DNA of 64,000 nt from Platanthera guangdongensis (Eukaryota; Streptophyta; Magnoliopsida; Asparagales; Orchidaceae): the NCBI GenBank assembly GCA_039583875.1, contig CM077150.1, forward strand, positions 49,924,261 through 49,988,260, written 5' to 3'. Every line of letters starts with the position of its first letter. Within the stretch, counting starts at the first letter, position 1. Made by a program: the position numbers and the translations under genes. Positions 1-11,269 of this stretch are shown one piece after another. A model generated the notes under the pieces. That model ran no database searches, was not told where the DNA came from, and saw only the letters and a list, made by a program, of their open reading frames with translations.

Positions 1-49
1 GACGCAAGTAGTTGGAGGAGGAATACAAAAACATACCAGTTTCCTCTAC
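1..49. other. Left flank of G1, interrupted T1-like DNA
   Basis: These 49 bases precede the G1 5' LTR. The five bases before the LTR are TCTAC and the five after the 3' LTR at 11269 are ACTAC, which fits a 5-bp TSD with one later change. By that logic this stretch was once joined to 11269 and is the sequence just past the stop codon of the minus-strand T1 gene. Nothing else is recognisable. Confidence 0.5.
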
Positions 50-84
50 CGTAATGCCCCAAGTTCAGGAAATACCCTTTTTGG

Positions 85-540
85 GAGGTACCGTGCGGCG
101 GTAGACCTACCACGCATGGTAGGTTGGTGATCTCGACGATCTTGGCATCTCAGCGCATGCTAGTGCCGGGCGGTAATGTATACCGCGTGGCGGTAGTCCG
201 CTCGATGTTTGGGTCGGGGCACTCAAAGCTTGACGTCCTTGAGAATCGCTAGTGCCCGGTGGTAGCGGTAGCACAGGGAGGTAGCTGGACGATTTATTTG
301 ATAGAGCTCTCGGTTTGATACCGCGTGGTGTTAACCCTATCATAGGCAGTAGCGTAGTTTTGTCATTTCTGAGCGGCAATAGTTTTCTACAACGTGGAGG
401 TAGCGTAGCAGTTATGACGTGTCCACGTGTCACCGCCCAATTGGACAATTGGATTTATAAGCGGTGGCGTCCTCGAGAAGCCGAACGATTAGGCTACTAT
501 GCGGCGGTAACTTCCTACCGCGCGGCGGTAGCTCTCGTAA
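85..540. repeat. TACCGC/GCGGTA palindrome array in G1 U3
   Basis: At least eight imperfect copies of a short palindrome, of the form TACCGCG-TGGCGGTAG, occur between 85 and 540, and two more at 1188-1225. The equivalent array in the 3' LTR is at 6710-7019 and 9535-9575. Spacing is irregular (40-80 bases), so this is a clustered motif, not a simple tandem repeat. The position near the LTR start suggests a U3 regulatory or structural role; function is inference. Confidence 0.7.
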
Positions 541-615
541 ACTAAATTCTTGGAAGAATCAGGACTGTCAACTGGTTTTATTTGGATATCTGACGGCTGG
601 TGCATGCCTCTACGA

Positions 616-623
616 GTATATAG
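616..623 (+). promoter_or_regulatory. Candidate TATA box of G1 5' LTR
   Basis: GTATATAG lies about 570 bases into the LTR and is followed by a pyrimidine-rich stretch. It is conserved in the 3' LTR at 9655-9662. It is the most TATA-like site upstream of the R/U5 part, so it is a reasonable guess for the element's RNA polymerase II promoter. Confidence 0.45.
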
Positions 624-2233
624 CCGCGAGTTAGGTTTTCAAACTCATTTCTTCATTAGCACTCTCTTTCTAAGTACTAGAGAGAAGGGAGAGTGAAGAA
701 GGAAGAAGAAGGGAGAGATCCCGCCGCCATAGGAGTTCCAAAGCTCTGATTCGCAAGACGAGTCCGAATTTGTTGAGGCAAGGCTATTGCGGTCGCGTCC
801 ATCCATCTAGATCTTTTGCATGGCACCAAAGAAATCTCAAATGGTAATGATTCTCTACTTGGACATGTGAAGTCCTCTTCCTTTTGTATAGGAAACCCTC
901 TCCCACGAGTATGTGGTGAGCGTGAGGTATTCCTTCGGGTAGATATGGATTATCCCCGTAGTTTTGCATATAAAGTTCGGAATCAAAGTACGGACATAGG
1001 CATGGTGTGTGAAGCCCATCCGGATTGGTTGATCTGGATTGGTGATGTTTCATGATGCATGTATTGCCGGAGAAGACTCTGTGCTGTTTGTTTTTCGGGT
1101 TTCTACGCGGCAGATTACAGCAGGGAACTTTGGGGACTAACCCCAAGGAGCACCCGGAAAACTTAGCAGAAACGCATTTCTGCCAGATACCGCGTGGCGG
1201 TAGTGTTACCGCCGGCGGTAGCTCTATGAAAGAGCTATTGTGAGGCTTGTCTCGCGGAGACCTGAGGGCCAGTGTGTGGGGCTACGTGCTCTGGGAGCCC
1301 AGCTTGGTGTCCTGAGAGCCGACCTTGTGCATAACCGGGTTATGTATTATTATATGATTGATACGATGGGCCTCGGGGAAGCTTGATCCGCGTTGATGAC
1401 TTAAATTTACATGGCGGTGTGAGCAATGGGTTGAGTGGAACCGTACCCGCTCTACGTGGTTCAGTTAAAGAGACCTAAGGTACTTGGCACTTACCATTAG
1501 CATAGAAGGACGAGTCTTAGGATTCGGTCGGAAAGACTCAAATGCTCATGATTGTTGCCATCCTTGGGCGGTGATGAAGACTCGGATTGGACTAGAGTCA
1601 CTAAGAATGTGCCCTGAGAGCACGGGGTGTGTGGTCGTTCGTGCCTACGCCTGTGGTGAAGTGTGCTTAAATTGCACTTTAATTTCTATGTTGGTTTTTG
1701 CTAATACAATTGCAGGGAAGGAGCACCGCCGCCCCGAGTAAGGGGTGGGGTCGTTATAATTTGGTCAGCATTAGCTGACTGTTGCTTTATTTTGTCACCA
1801 TGCGGTGGATTGTTCTTATGCAGGAACTGGTGATCCTAGTGGCAAATAGCGGGCTGAAGTCCTTGTTGCTGTGCTGGCCCTTGAAGGCCAAGGCAAAGTA
1901 TTTTTCTTTTAATACTATCATGTATGGCCGGCCTGCGAGCCGATGTATGTAAAACACTTTAATTTAAGTTGAATGTTGGAAGGCCATAAGTCCAAGACTT
2001 TTGTGTATGTTATTTCATTCTTATTGTGGCTGTAGTGGACATTCATGTTATGTTTGTGGGTTCTTCTAACTTACCTAAAAGCTTCCGCTGGAATGCTCTG
2101 TGTTAGGTTTTGATATTGTTTCCCAGTATTTTGGTATTAATATGTAACTCCGCTAACTGTCCGTGTAATATTGCGTGGGGACCCGGTCGGACCTTCTGTT
2201 ATATCCTATATGATGGATGAGGGTGTTACAATT

Positions 2234-2251
2234 TGGTATCAGACTACGGTG
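2234..2251 (+). other. G1 primer-binding site (tRNA-Met type)
   Basis: TGGTATCAGACTACGG follows the 5' LTR end by three bases. TGGTATCAGAGC is the usual complement of the initiator tRNA-Met 3' end in plant LTR elements; this copy matches its first ten bases and then diverges. Confidence 0.85.
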
Positions 2252-2475
2252 TCGGTCTTTCTTAGGAGAATTCGTGGTCGAATTCTTTTTATGGGGCGGT
2301 GAGCATAGTCATGTGCGTCATCGTTATAACATGAAAAGAACCCATGAATGTCCACTTAGGAATGGAAATTACACATGTTTGAGGAACCTGAGTGTTCCTT
2401 TGATTGCTTTTTGGCAATTATTTGTCACCTAAATGAGCGTTTTCCTGATTTTAGGTGATTAGGAGTGGTGCAGTG

Positions 2476-3257
2476 ATGTCGAAAGGTCGGCACTATGTGG
2501 AGGGAAGTTCGCTTAACGACGTGCCTACGACCCCTCCTTCTGCGGAAACCATCTGGATGGTAGCAGAAGTAGTGTTCGCTATGATCAATGCCCACAGAGA
2601 AGGCATGAGCAACCCCCTATCCCCATGGTGGCTCCAATGCCGGTTGGTCCTCTAGAGCAAGTGGAAATTAGAAGATCATCCGATCAGCAGTTGAACATGC
2701 TTTGGGCGCAAGGGACATACTCTGTTGACGAGTATTTGCATGTGTTTGCCATGTTATGGCGCTACCCAGGGGTTGTGTTGGAAGTTGAGTAGACTATGGT
2801 AAATAAGTTTTATAACTGTCTGCGGGATGATTTACGACTCCTATTGGTAGGACCAAAGTTATTGGGATTCCGAGCGTTGGTGGAGTCAGCTAGATCATTG
2901 GAAGTAGATTTGGGAAAAGTCCACCAGATGCCAGTGTGCAGGGTACCTGAACTTTGCAGATTCTACAAAGTCTGCATACCATAGGAGGCAGCATAAGAGG
3001 TCTAGAACATTTATCGGTCAAGTTCCTTATGCTTTCCATACTTGTGGCAAGTCAGGACACCTTACCCATGATTGTCGTGCTGATGCCCCAAAGACAAAGA
3101 AAGCTAAGTCAGGAAAAGCTGCAGGGCGAGTCCCACTTACTTGTTATAATTGTGGCAAGCCGGGACATATGGCCCGTGACTGTTGGGATAGGTTGCCAAA
3201 GAAAAAGAAAAAGGCAAAAGACCATAAGCAATATGATAAGATGATAGGTACAGTTTA
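2476..3257 (+). pseudogene. G1 gag remnant (capsid plus two zinc knuckles)
   Basis: Encodes the particle-forming Gag of G1, now broken by frameshifts and stops. The ATG at 2476 opens MSKGRHYVEG; the segment PPSAETIW...VFAMINAH is shared with G3 gag (PPSAEIV...LFAMIHAH). The 2796-2950 segment reads FYNCLRDDLRLLL, matching FYKRLRDELRFLL in G3. Two CCHC knuckles follow in a downstream frame: 3034-3075 has Phe in place of the first Cys, while 3142-3183 (CYNCGKPGHMARDC) is intact. The capsid region between 2655 and 2700 appears deleted relative to G3, which has an extra RLWWDEIE block. A lysine-rich tail and stop end the region. Confidence 0.8.
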
Positions 3258-3279
3258 GCTTACAGCTTTTATACTCAGG

Positions 3280-6200
3280 ACATGATTAGTTACTGGCTTA
3301 TGATTTGTGTAAGTGGACATTGTCCCACTCTTGGTGGTGGAGAGTAATGTTTGTTACAGGACTTCTCGTTCCTTAGCACCCAAGATATTCCTGTGGTTCG
3401 TCCTAGTACTTCCCGATTATGGGTATTCAAATCAAACAGAAACATTGTCATTAAAGATTATAGGTGGTTTGATTTTAGGCATGGACTGAATCTCGGAGTA
3501 GCATGCATAGGTTGGCTACAACCTTAAGTGGGGTCACACTAGGGCAAAACACACAGGATGTGAGACCAAGTTAGCAGTACTTAAGGGGGGGGGAGTTGTT
3601 ATTAACTCTACTAGAGACTAAGAACTCCAAGCCTGTGTTGGTCAGTGTTTCAGTGTTGTCGATATTTGCCAAAGTGTTCCCCAAGCTATCCCAAGGGCTC
3701 CTCCTGAGAAAGAGAGATTTAGTTCACCATTGAGTTGATTCCTGGTGCTAAGCCCGTGTCGCGGTCTCATTACCGATTAGCACCGAGAGAAGTGGCTGAG
3801 TTGAAATCGCAGCTTCATGTATTGATAGAGCAGGGGCATGTGCGTCCAAATTCATTACCTTGGAGTGCCCCAGTCCTCTTCTTAAAGACAGATGGTAGTC
3901 TGCGACTGTGTATAATTATCAGGAACTCAATAATCTAATAGAGAAGAATAAGTACCTGATTCCGAGGATCGATAATTTGTTCGTTCACCTAGTTTGGATT
4001 GACTGTGTATTTGAAGCTGGGTTTGAAGTATGGTTATTTTCAGCCAAGAATTAGTGAGAGTGATGTTCCCAAGACGGCGTTCAGCATGCGTTATGGAAAT
4101 TATGTGTTCACTGTCCTGCCTTTCGGGTTGATGAATGTACCATCGGTGGTTATCAATCTAATGAATAGAACGTTTGTGGAGTATTTGGATTGTATCGTGA
4201 TTGTGTCCATCGATGATATCCTAGTGTTTCCCAATCTGAGTATGATCATGCAAAACACTTGCATATTGTTCTGGAGACCAAGAGAAGTAATCGGTGTATG
4301 CTAAGTTCTTTGAGTATGAGTTTTGGGTATCTTCTATGGCATTCCATGGTCATATAGTCGTGGTCAGGGTATCGCGGTGGATCCAACAAAGGTTGTTGTA
4401 ATACGTGAGTGGCCTGTGTGGTTTGCTGTAGCAGAAGTCTGGGGTTTTCGGTGGCTTGCAGGCTACTACAGGTGCTTTGTAGAGAACTTCTCGCGTAGAG
4501 TGTTGCCATCACAACCCTATCAATGAAGAATCAGAAATTTGTTTGGTCGCCAGCGTACACACAAGCTTTCAAAGATCTAAAGTGCCGCTTGACTGCGACA
4601 CTGTCTTTTATTTGTCTTGTGGTTCTGAAGGCTGTGAGGTTTATAGTGACGCCTCTGGGAGTGGTTTAGGCTGTGTTCTGTTTCATCACGGATTGGTGAT
4701 AGCCTATGGATCACGTTAGTTAAAGGTACATGAGAGGAACTACCCGGTCCATGATTTGGAGTTGGTGACTGTGGTATTCGCTCTCAAGATTTGGAGGAAT
4801 TATTTGGTCCATGAGTTGGTGATTGGCGGCCGTGTGAAGCTTTTGAGGCTCTACCTATATGGTGTGAAGGTTGACATTTACACATACCATAAGTGCTTGA
4901 AGTACCTATCCGATAAAAAGGATTTAAATATGCATTGGCGAAGGTGGATGGAGTTCCTTAGGGACTACACCTTCAAGATACACTATATACCTAGGAAGGG
5001 TAATGCAGTTGCGGATGCGTTAAGTTGCAGAGCTCCCGCACAGGCCAATTGATTAATGATGTATGTTGAGTGTCTTGTTCGAAATTTAAAAGCCTTGTAG
5101 ATCTATTGTGTTGATAAGGTCCTGATGCTGGAGCATAGTTGAGCCGGACGGAAGTGCAATATGCCCTGGATGATCGGATTCGACAGGCTTTGGAGTTGGA
5201 TGATAGCATGAAGCAGTTCATGGATGAGGCTTTGGATGGGTCAAACACCCAATTTACCATCGATGATGGGTTATTGTGGAAAGACAGTCATTTGAGCATC
5301 CCAAGTATGGGCAAACGATGGGACGAATTGATGTACGAGGCTCCTCATACTAAGTACTTCGTTTACCTGGGAGCTCAAGGTTGTACAGAGTTATGAAAAG
5401 TTGTTCTGGTGGCCAGAACTGAAGGAAGACATAGCACTTTATGTGGCAAAATGTCAGACGTGCGCCTTGGTAAAGGCAGAGTGCCAGAAGCCCGGAGGAT
5501 TCTTAGAGTCTTTTGCCTATAATGGAGTGAATGCTCGATGACATCTCCATGGATTTCGTGCATGGTTTGCCGAGATCGCATAAGGGGAACGACGTCATTT
5601 GGGTGGTCGTTGATCATTTTAACGAAGGTGTCACATTGTATACCCAATAGGAAGGATGATTCAGTGGAGAAGCTGGCGAATCTTTATGTGGACATCATAG
5701 TCCGATTATATGGCGTGTCGCAGAGCATAGTAAGTGACCGAGATGGTCGGTTCACGTCTAATGACTGAAGGCTCATTCATCAGTTGTTGGGTAACAAGTT
5801 GCATTTCAGCACAGCTTTTCACCCACAAACAGATAGGCAAACTGAAAGGGTGAACAAGACGATGGAAGACATGCTTCGAATGTGTGCGTTGGATTTTGGT
5901 AAAAGATGGGAAAACCATATTTACATGATTGATTTCACATAAAATAATAGCTACCAAGCCAGCATACAGATGGTGCCTTTTGAGGCTCTGTACTGAAGGA
6001 GGTGTCGTACACCATTATCTTGGGTAGAAACGGGAGAATCGAAGTTGTACAAGCGAAGGGACGTTGAAGATGCTACTTCAACGATACTGTTGATACGAGA
6101 ACGACTACTGATCAATCAAGATATGTAGGTCAAGTACTTTAATGACAAGCACCAGAATGTGGAGTTTGCGGTGGACGATTGGGTGTACCTCAAGATAAAA

Positions 6201-6589
6201 CCGTTTAAAGGCGTATCAAGGATTTGACGCTTAAAGAAGCTTAGTCCGAGGTATGTTGGGCCGTTTGAGATCTTGGGCGGGTTGGTGAATCCGCCTATCA
6301 TTCGTCTCTTTTGGTGGAGTTGAGCAGTTTGCATGATGTATTTCACATCTCAGTGCTGCGGAAGGCTATCTAAGAGCCTACACAAGTGGTAGTTGCGAAT
6401 CAAGTGTCGGTTGAAAGTTGGAAGAGGACGAAGGTCAAGCCCATTCGCATTGAGGATGTGGAAGTCAAGCAACTCTGTAACAAAGCCATCAGGATGGTCA
6501 AAGTCCGTTGGGACAATTGTGACTGCGAAGAGTTGTCTTGGGAGCACGAGCAAACTATGAGGGAGGAGTTTCCCGAGCTTTTTCCCTAA
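3280..6589 (+). pseudogene. G1 pol remnant: RT, RNase H, integrase
   Basis: Encodes reverse transcriptase (3735-4520), RNase H (4540-5040) and integrase (5139-6589). RT shows AKPVSRSHYRLAPRE, LPWSAPVLF, TAFSMRYGNYVFTVLPFGLMN and the catalytic box as SIDDIL (usual form FIDDIL). The protease expected near 3280-3560 is too decayed to place. RNase H retains the C-terminal GNAVADALS motif. Integrase keeps DGRFTSND around its second Asp and FHPQTDRQTERVN around its Glu. The C-terminal tail at 6386-6589 carries VKVRWDNCDCEELSWEHE, which resembles a degenerate chromodomain-type ending. Frameshifts fall near 4530, 5050 and 6330, and there are many in-frame stops, so no functional product is expected. 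Confidence 0.85.
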
Positions 6590-6644
6590 GGTAACCTGAT
6601 GTATTGTTACTCTTTCTATTTTCCTGCAACTTTAAATTTTGGGA

Positions 6645-6669
6645 CGAAATTTCTTAAGTGGAGGTGATT
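6645..6669 (+). other. G1 polypurine tract
   Basis: AAGTGGAGGTGATT directly precedes the 3' LTR, after the motif GGGACGAAATTTC at about 6640. The same motif (GGGACAAAATTTC, GGGGATGAAATTT) sits before the 3' LTRs of G3 and G4. This is the site where plus-strand DNA synthesis would start. Confidence 0.75.
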
Positions 6670-8094
6670 TGTAACACCCCAGGTTCAGGAAACACCCTTT
6701 TTGGGAGGTACCGTGAGGCGGTAGACCTATCGCTAGTGGTAGGTCGGTGCTCTCGGCGTCTCAGCACATGTTAGCACCAGGAGGTAATGTATACCGCGTT
6801 GCGGTAGTCTGTTCGATGTTTGGGTCGCGGCACTCAAAGATCGACATCCTAGAGAATCGCTAGCACTCAGCGATAGCGGTAGCGCGGGGCGGTAGCCGGA
6901 CGATTTATTTGATAGAGCTCTCGGGTTGTTACCGCGTGGCGTTAACCCTACAGCAGGCGGTAGCGTAGTTTTGTCGTTTCTGAGCGGTGATAGTTTTCTA
7001 CCACGTGGCGGTAGCGTAGTGTAACACCACCCTTGTAATGACCGTATAATATGGGTCTGGCCGGGGCCCCATAACATATAGACGCCACAGCTTTAGAGTT
7101 AAAAGATGATACTAACAACTCAACAAAAAACTCAGTATCAAATAACAGCGGAAATAGTAAACAAGACCAGAAGTTATCCACATATATAAGAGTACCGAAA
7201 TGGCCTTAAGGCCTTACAATAATAGAGAGTCCAAACCTCAAACGATAACATCAAGCATCAACGTGCATAAGCACTCCTAGACTACCTCGGCATGCAAGTC
7301 GAAAAACTAGAGCATCAAACATACAATGCCACGAATAGAGCTAGAACAAAACTTGTAACACTTCATGAGGCTTAGGACTTTTTGTCCGGCGAGCTAGCTC
7401 TTGCTTGCGATCCTTGCCCTGTAAAATTTGGTGGTAACGTGGGTCAGCAAAGGCTGACCTCAAACTGTGTAACCAACACATCTCCTCCCAGCCGCCCCTA
7501 ACGGACCCCGGGGTACCCCTCCAACCTGCAAGTCAGCACTCTGTATACCATATACATAAACATGTAAAGCTCTAAAAGAACAGGCTTAGATGGCTCAACC
7601 AACAAACACGTTTTCTATATTGAGCATATAATAAAAAGGGGCCTACTATGCAGCATGTATGCAAAACTCAGGCTTCACCCAAGGCACCCTATCGCGTATG
7701 CAACTAGCACATCATCAAAACATCTGGGTACTCCCAATTTCCCCATTAACACTAAGCCGCAAACAAAAAGGGTACTGCAGTTCACCTAATGGCATAAAAG
7801 CCACCACACGGAAATCTTGCCAAGGCCCCACCCGCTCGTGGGTCTTAGCCCCGGGCTTGCCTGCAAATTCTGACTTCTCGCGTCAGGATTCCATCTCACA
7901 CACAAACTGATTCTAAGAACCCTTGCTGGACCCCACCTGCTCGTGGCTTCATTGCCTGGGCTTGCCCCATGCTTGGCATTCTCGTCAGTCTCACAGAAGG
8001 GGACTAGTCTCACCAGGACACTCTCCCCATATGACTTGCACGTCAATAAACATTCTCACCCTAATCCATCATTTGTACTGCAACGTCCCCGCGC

Positions 8095-8180
8095 ACCAAG
8101 GAAACCATCTACCGCTAATGCGGAGCTAACCTTGTCCACCAAGGAAACAATCTACCGCCAATGCGGATCTAACCTTGTGC
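8095..8180. repeat. Two-copy 43-bp tandem repeat in S1
   Basis: Two near-identical copies start at ACCAAGGAAAC (8095 and 8138) and end near CTAACCTTGT. They differ at a handful of positions. A looser duplication (CCCACC-GCTCGTGG-GGGCTTGCC) lies at 7830-7975. Both sit in non-coding LTR. Confidence 0.75.
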
Positions 8181-8834
8181 AGTTCCGGCTACACGTAATC
8201 ACTCGAGAAAAGGGCGAAATCACATACATCACAAATGACATCTTGCCGCAACGGATTTCTACAAAATTCTTAAGGCTCTCTATGCAACATCACCGAGTCG
8301 GACTAACGGTCGCTACTACGGCTTCACCCACAATGCCTAATCCACTAATGGAGCGGATCTCTAATGCAAAAACATGTCGGGGACGGACTCAATCGACCCG
8401 AAGGTTTCTCTTGAACCATGGCGACCCAAACCCCTCTCATTTGAGAGATTTGGTGCCCAAAAGATTGAAAGAAAAAGATGATATGCACACATCCTAGAAA
8501 CCGAGAGGAGACGTATCGTTACCTTACGGCCCCCCTTCCTAGCCATGGGAACTTAGCCGGATGAAAACCACCGCAACGGACTTGCCTCCGCGGATCTGGA
8601 CTCGGCTCGCGATTTGGGGCTCCGAAGCTTCTCCGACAGCCGAATCTCTCCTTCACCTTCTTCCTTGCTCTCCATTCTCTCTAAAAATTTAGAGAGTGGA
8701 AACTTGATGAGGAATGAGGGTTTCAAACCCTATTCCAGGACTTATCACAGCAAGGACAGCTCTGGACCATCAGATCCCATTTGAAGGCATCAGACGATCA
8801 TGATTCGTACTTAAAACCAAAATCCTAGGCCGAA

Positions 8835-9400
8835 CAAGGCTTGTGACACGCCCGTGTCCAAGGCCATGTGCCTCAATCGATGCCGAAACCGTCGCACCCA
8901 TAACAGGATATGGGTTCTGGACATGCCCGTATCAAATTTGACACGCCTGTGTCACTCAGTACACGCCCGTTTAGCTGGGCGTGTTCCTCCATCGACACAG
9001 GACCAAACACAACCCGAAGAGAACACGGGTCCTCGACATGCCCGTGTTGACTTTGACACACCCGTGTTAGGCTGAACACGCCTGGGCTCCACACCGTATT
9101 CCTCCATCGACACAGCCCAGCTAACATCCCGAGCAGGACATGGCCTGGGACATGCCTGTATCTCAGGTCGTGTTCAACGCCTCGACGATCGTCGACTGCA
9201 TTTTTGTCGACCACTCGAAAAATTCATCGAACCCGAGCATGACATGGCCCTGGACACGCCCATGTCCCAGGCCGTGTTCACTGTCTCGACACTTTGTCGA
9301 GCGTAGTTCGTCTGCCACTTGGGTTGTTCGTCAAACTCGAGCACAACACAGGCCTAGACACACCCGTTTCCCAGGCTGTGTGACACTTACCAAGACCCAA
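8835..9400. repeat. ACACG/CGTGT and TCGTCGA palindrome array in S1
   Basis: Repeated imperfect palindromes such as GACACGCCCGTGTC and CAGGCCGTGT occur through this stretch, mixed with TCGACGATCGTCGA-type motifs at 9178-9230 and 9285-9345. The same composite array occurs in both G3 LTRs. Seen on the element's own (minus) strand it lies near the LTR start, like the different array in G1. Confidence 0.75.
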
Positions 9401-11269
9401 ACTTGGCTCTAAACGCTGTCCGTCCCTCTTTCAAGTTTCGGAGCGTTACACGTAGCAGTTATGACGTGTCCACGTATCACCGCCCAATTGGATTTCTAAG
9501 TAGTGGCATCCTCGAGAAGCCGAACGATTGGGCTACCACACGACGGTAACTTCCTACCACGCGGCGGTAGCTCTTGTAAACTGAATTCTTGGAGGAATCA
9601 GGACTGTCCACTGGTTTTATTTGGAGATCCGACGGCTGGTGCGTGCCTCTGCGGGTATATAGCCGGGAGTTACGTTTTCCCAACTCATTTCATCATTGGC
9701 ACTCTCTTTCTAAGTACTAGAGAGAAGGGAGAGTGAAGAAGGAAGAAAAAGGGAGAGATCCCGCCGCCATAGGAGTTCTGAAGCTCTGATTCGCAAGCCG
9801 AGTCCGGATTTGTGGAGGCAAGGTCGTTGTGGTCGCATCCATCCATCTAGATCTTGGGCATGGAACCGAAGAAATCTCAAAGGATAATGATTCTCTACTT
9901 GGACATGTGAAGTCCTCTTTCTTTTGCATAGGAAACCCTCTCCCGCGAGTGTGCGGTGAGCGTGAGGTATTCATTCGGGTAGATATGGATTATCCCCGTA
10001 GTTTTACATATAGAGTTCAGAATTGAAGTAGAACATAGGCATGGTGTGTGAAGCCCATTTGGACGGGTTGGTCTAGATTGGTGATGTTTCATTATGCATG
10101 TATTGCCGGAAAAGACTCTGTGTTGTTTGTTTTTCGGGTTTCTATGCGGTAGATTACAACAGGGAACTTTTGGGACTAACCCCAAGGAGCACCCAAAAAA
10201 CTGGGCAGAAACACATTTCTGGCAGATACCGTGCAGCGGTAGTGTTACTGCCGGCGATAGCTCTATGAAAGAGCTGTTGTGAGGCATGCCTCGTGGAGAC
10301 CTGGGGGCCAGTGTGTGGGGATGCGTGCTCTAGGAGCCAGCTTGGTGGCCTGAGAGCAGACCTTGTCCATAACCGGGTTATGTATTATTGTATGATCGAT
10401 ACGATGGGCCGCGGGGAATCTTAATCCGGCTGATGACTTAAATTTACATGGCGGTGTGAGCAACAGGTTGAGTGGAACTGTACCCGCTCTACGTGGTTCG
10501 GTTAAAGAGACCTAAGGTACTTGACACTTACCATTGGCATAGAAGGACGAGTCTTAGGCTTCGACCGGAAAGACTCAAATGCTCATGATGGTTGCCATCC
10601 TAGGGGCGGTGGTGAAGACTCGGATTTGACAAGAGTCACTAAGAATGTGCCCTGAGAGCACGGAGTGTGTGGCCGTTCGTGCCTACGCCTGTGGTGAAGT
10701 GTGCTTAAATTGCTCTTTCATTTCTATGTTGGTTTTTGCTAATACAATTGCAGGGAAGGAGCACCGCCGCCCCGAGTAAGGGGTGGGGTTGTTATAATTT
10801 GGTCAGCTTTAGCTGACCGTTGCTTTGTTTTAACACTGTGCGGTGGATTGTTCTTTTACAGGAACAGTTGAGTCTAGTAGAAAATAGCGGGCTGAAGCCC
10901 TTGTTACTGAGTTGGCCCTTGAATGCCAAGGCAAAGTGTTTTTCTTTTAATACTATCATGTATGGCCGGCCTGCGAGCCGATGTATGTAAAACACTTTAA
11001 TTCAAGTTGAATGTTGTAAGGCCATAAGGCCAAGACTTTTGTGTATGTTATTTCATTCCTGCTGTCGCTATAGTGGGAATTCATGTTATGTTTATGGGTT
11101 ATTCTAACTCACCTAAAAGCTTCCGCTAGAATGCTCTGTGTTAGGTTTCGATATTGTGTCCCAGTATTTTGGTATTAATATGTAACTTCGCTAACTATCC
11201 GTGGAATATGGCGTGGGGCCCCGACCGGACCTTTTATTATATACCATATTACGGATGGGGGTGTTACAA

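Larger units (their letters stand above)
50..2230 (+). repeat. G1 5' LTR
   Basis: About 2.18 kb, matched over its length by 6670-11268 after removal of S1. It begins CGTAATGCCCC (the 3' copy has TGTAACACCCC) and ends GGGTGTTACA, directly before a tRNA-Met-type primer site. The first 500 bases are crowded with imperfect palindromes built from TACCGC and GCGGTA, and another pair lies near 1190-1225. The stretch 780-1000 is related, in the opposite window orientation, to the middle of the S1 and G3 LTRs. Confidence 0.9.
7020..9450 (-). mobile_element. S1: gypsy solo LTR inside G1 3' LTR
   Basis: A 2431-bp unit starts TGTAACACCACCC and ends GCGTTACA, flanked on both sides by CGTAG (7015-7019 and 9451-9455). 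It holds no gag or pol, so it is a solo LTR left by recombination between the two LTRs of a former full element. It is related to the G3 LTRs in the same window orientation (G3 is on the minus strand): shared stretches include the AGCCGGATGAAAA region at 8550 and the ACACG/CGTGT array. It is about 350-450 bases longer than the G3 LTRs, so it is a subfamily. Confidence 0.9.
50..11268 (+). mobile_element. G1: complete Ty3/gypsy chromovirus (Tekay/Del-like), decayed
   Basis: Direct LTRs (50-2230 and 6670-11268, the latter containing a 2.4-kb insertion) bracket a primer-binding site, gag with zinc knuckles, RT, RNase H and integrase in gypsy order (RT before integrase), then a polypurine tract. 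LTRs start TGTAA (first base mutated to C in the 5' copy) and end GTTACA. The flanks TCTAC/ACTAC match at four of five positions. The pol C terminus has the VKVRWDN...LSWEHE type motif seen at the end of chromovirus integrases of the Tekay/Del group; lineage assignment is inference. Frames 0, 1 and 2 are all used along pol, so it is a pseudogene. Confidence 0.9.
6670..11268 (+). repeat. G1 3' LTR, split by S1
   Basis: The LTR runs 6670-7019, is interrupted by S1 plus its duplicated CGTAG (7020-9455), and continues to GTGTTACA at 11268. Without the insertion it is about 2.16 kb, close to the 5' LTR (2.18 kb). The two LTRs are easy to align by eye with scattered substitutions, so the insertion of G1 is not recent. 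Confidence 0.9.

Noticed and set aside
7943..8497. 184-codon plus-strand ORF
   Set aside because: Lies wholly in the non-coding S1 solo LTR and spans its tandem repeats; no motif.
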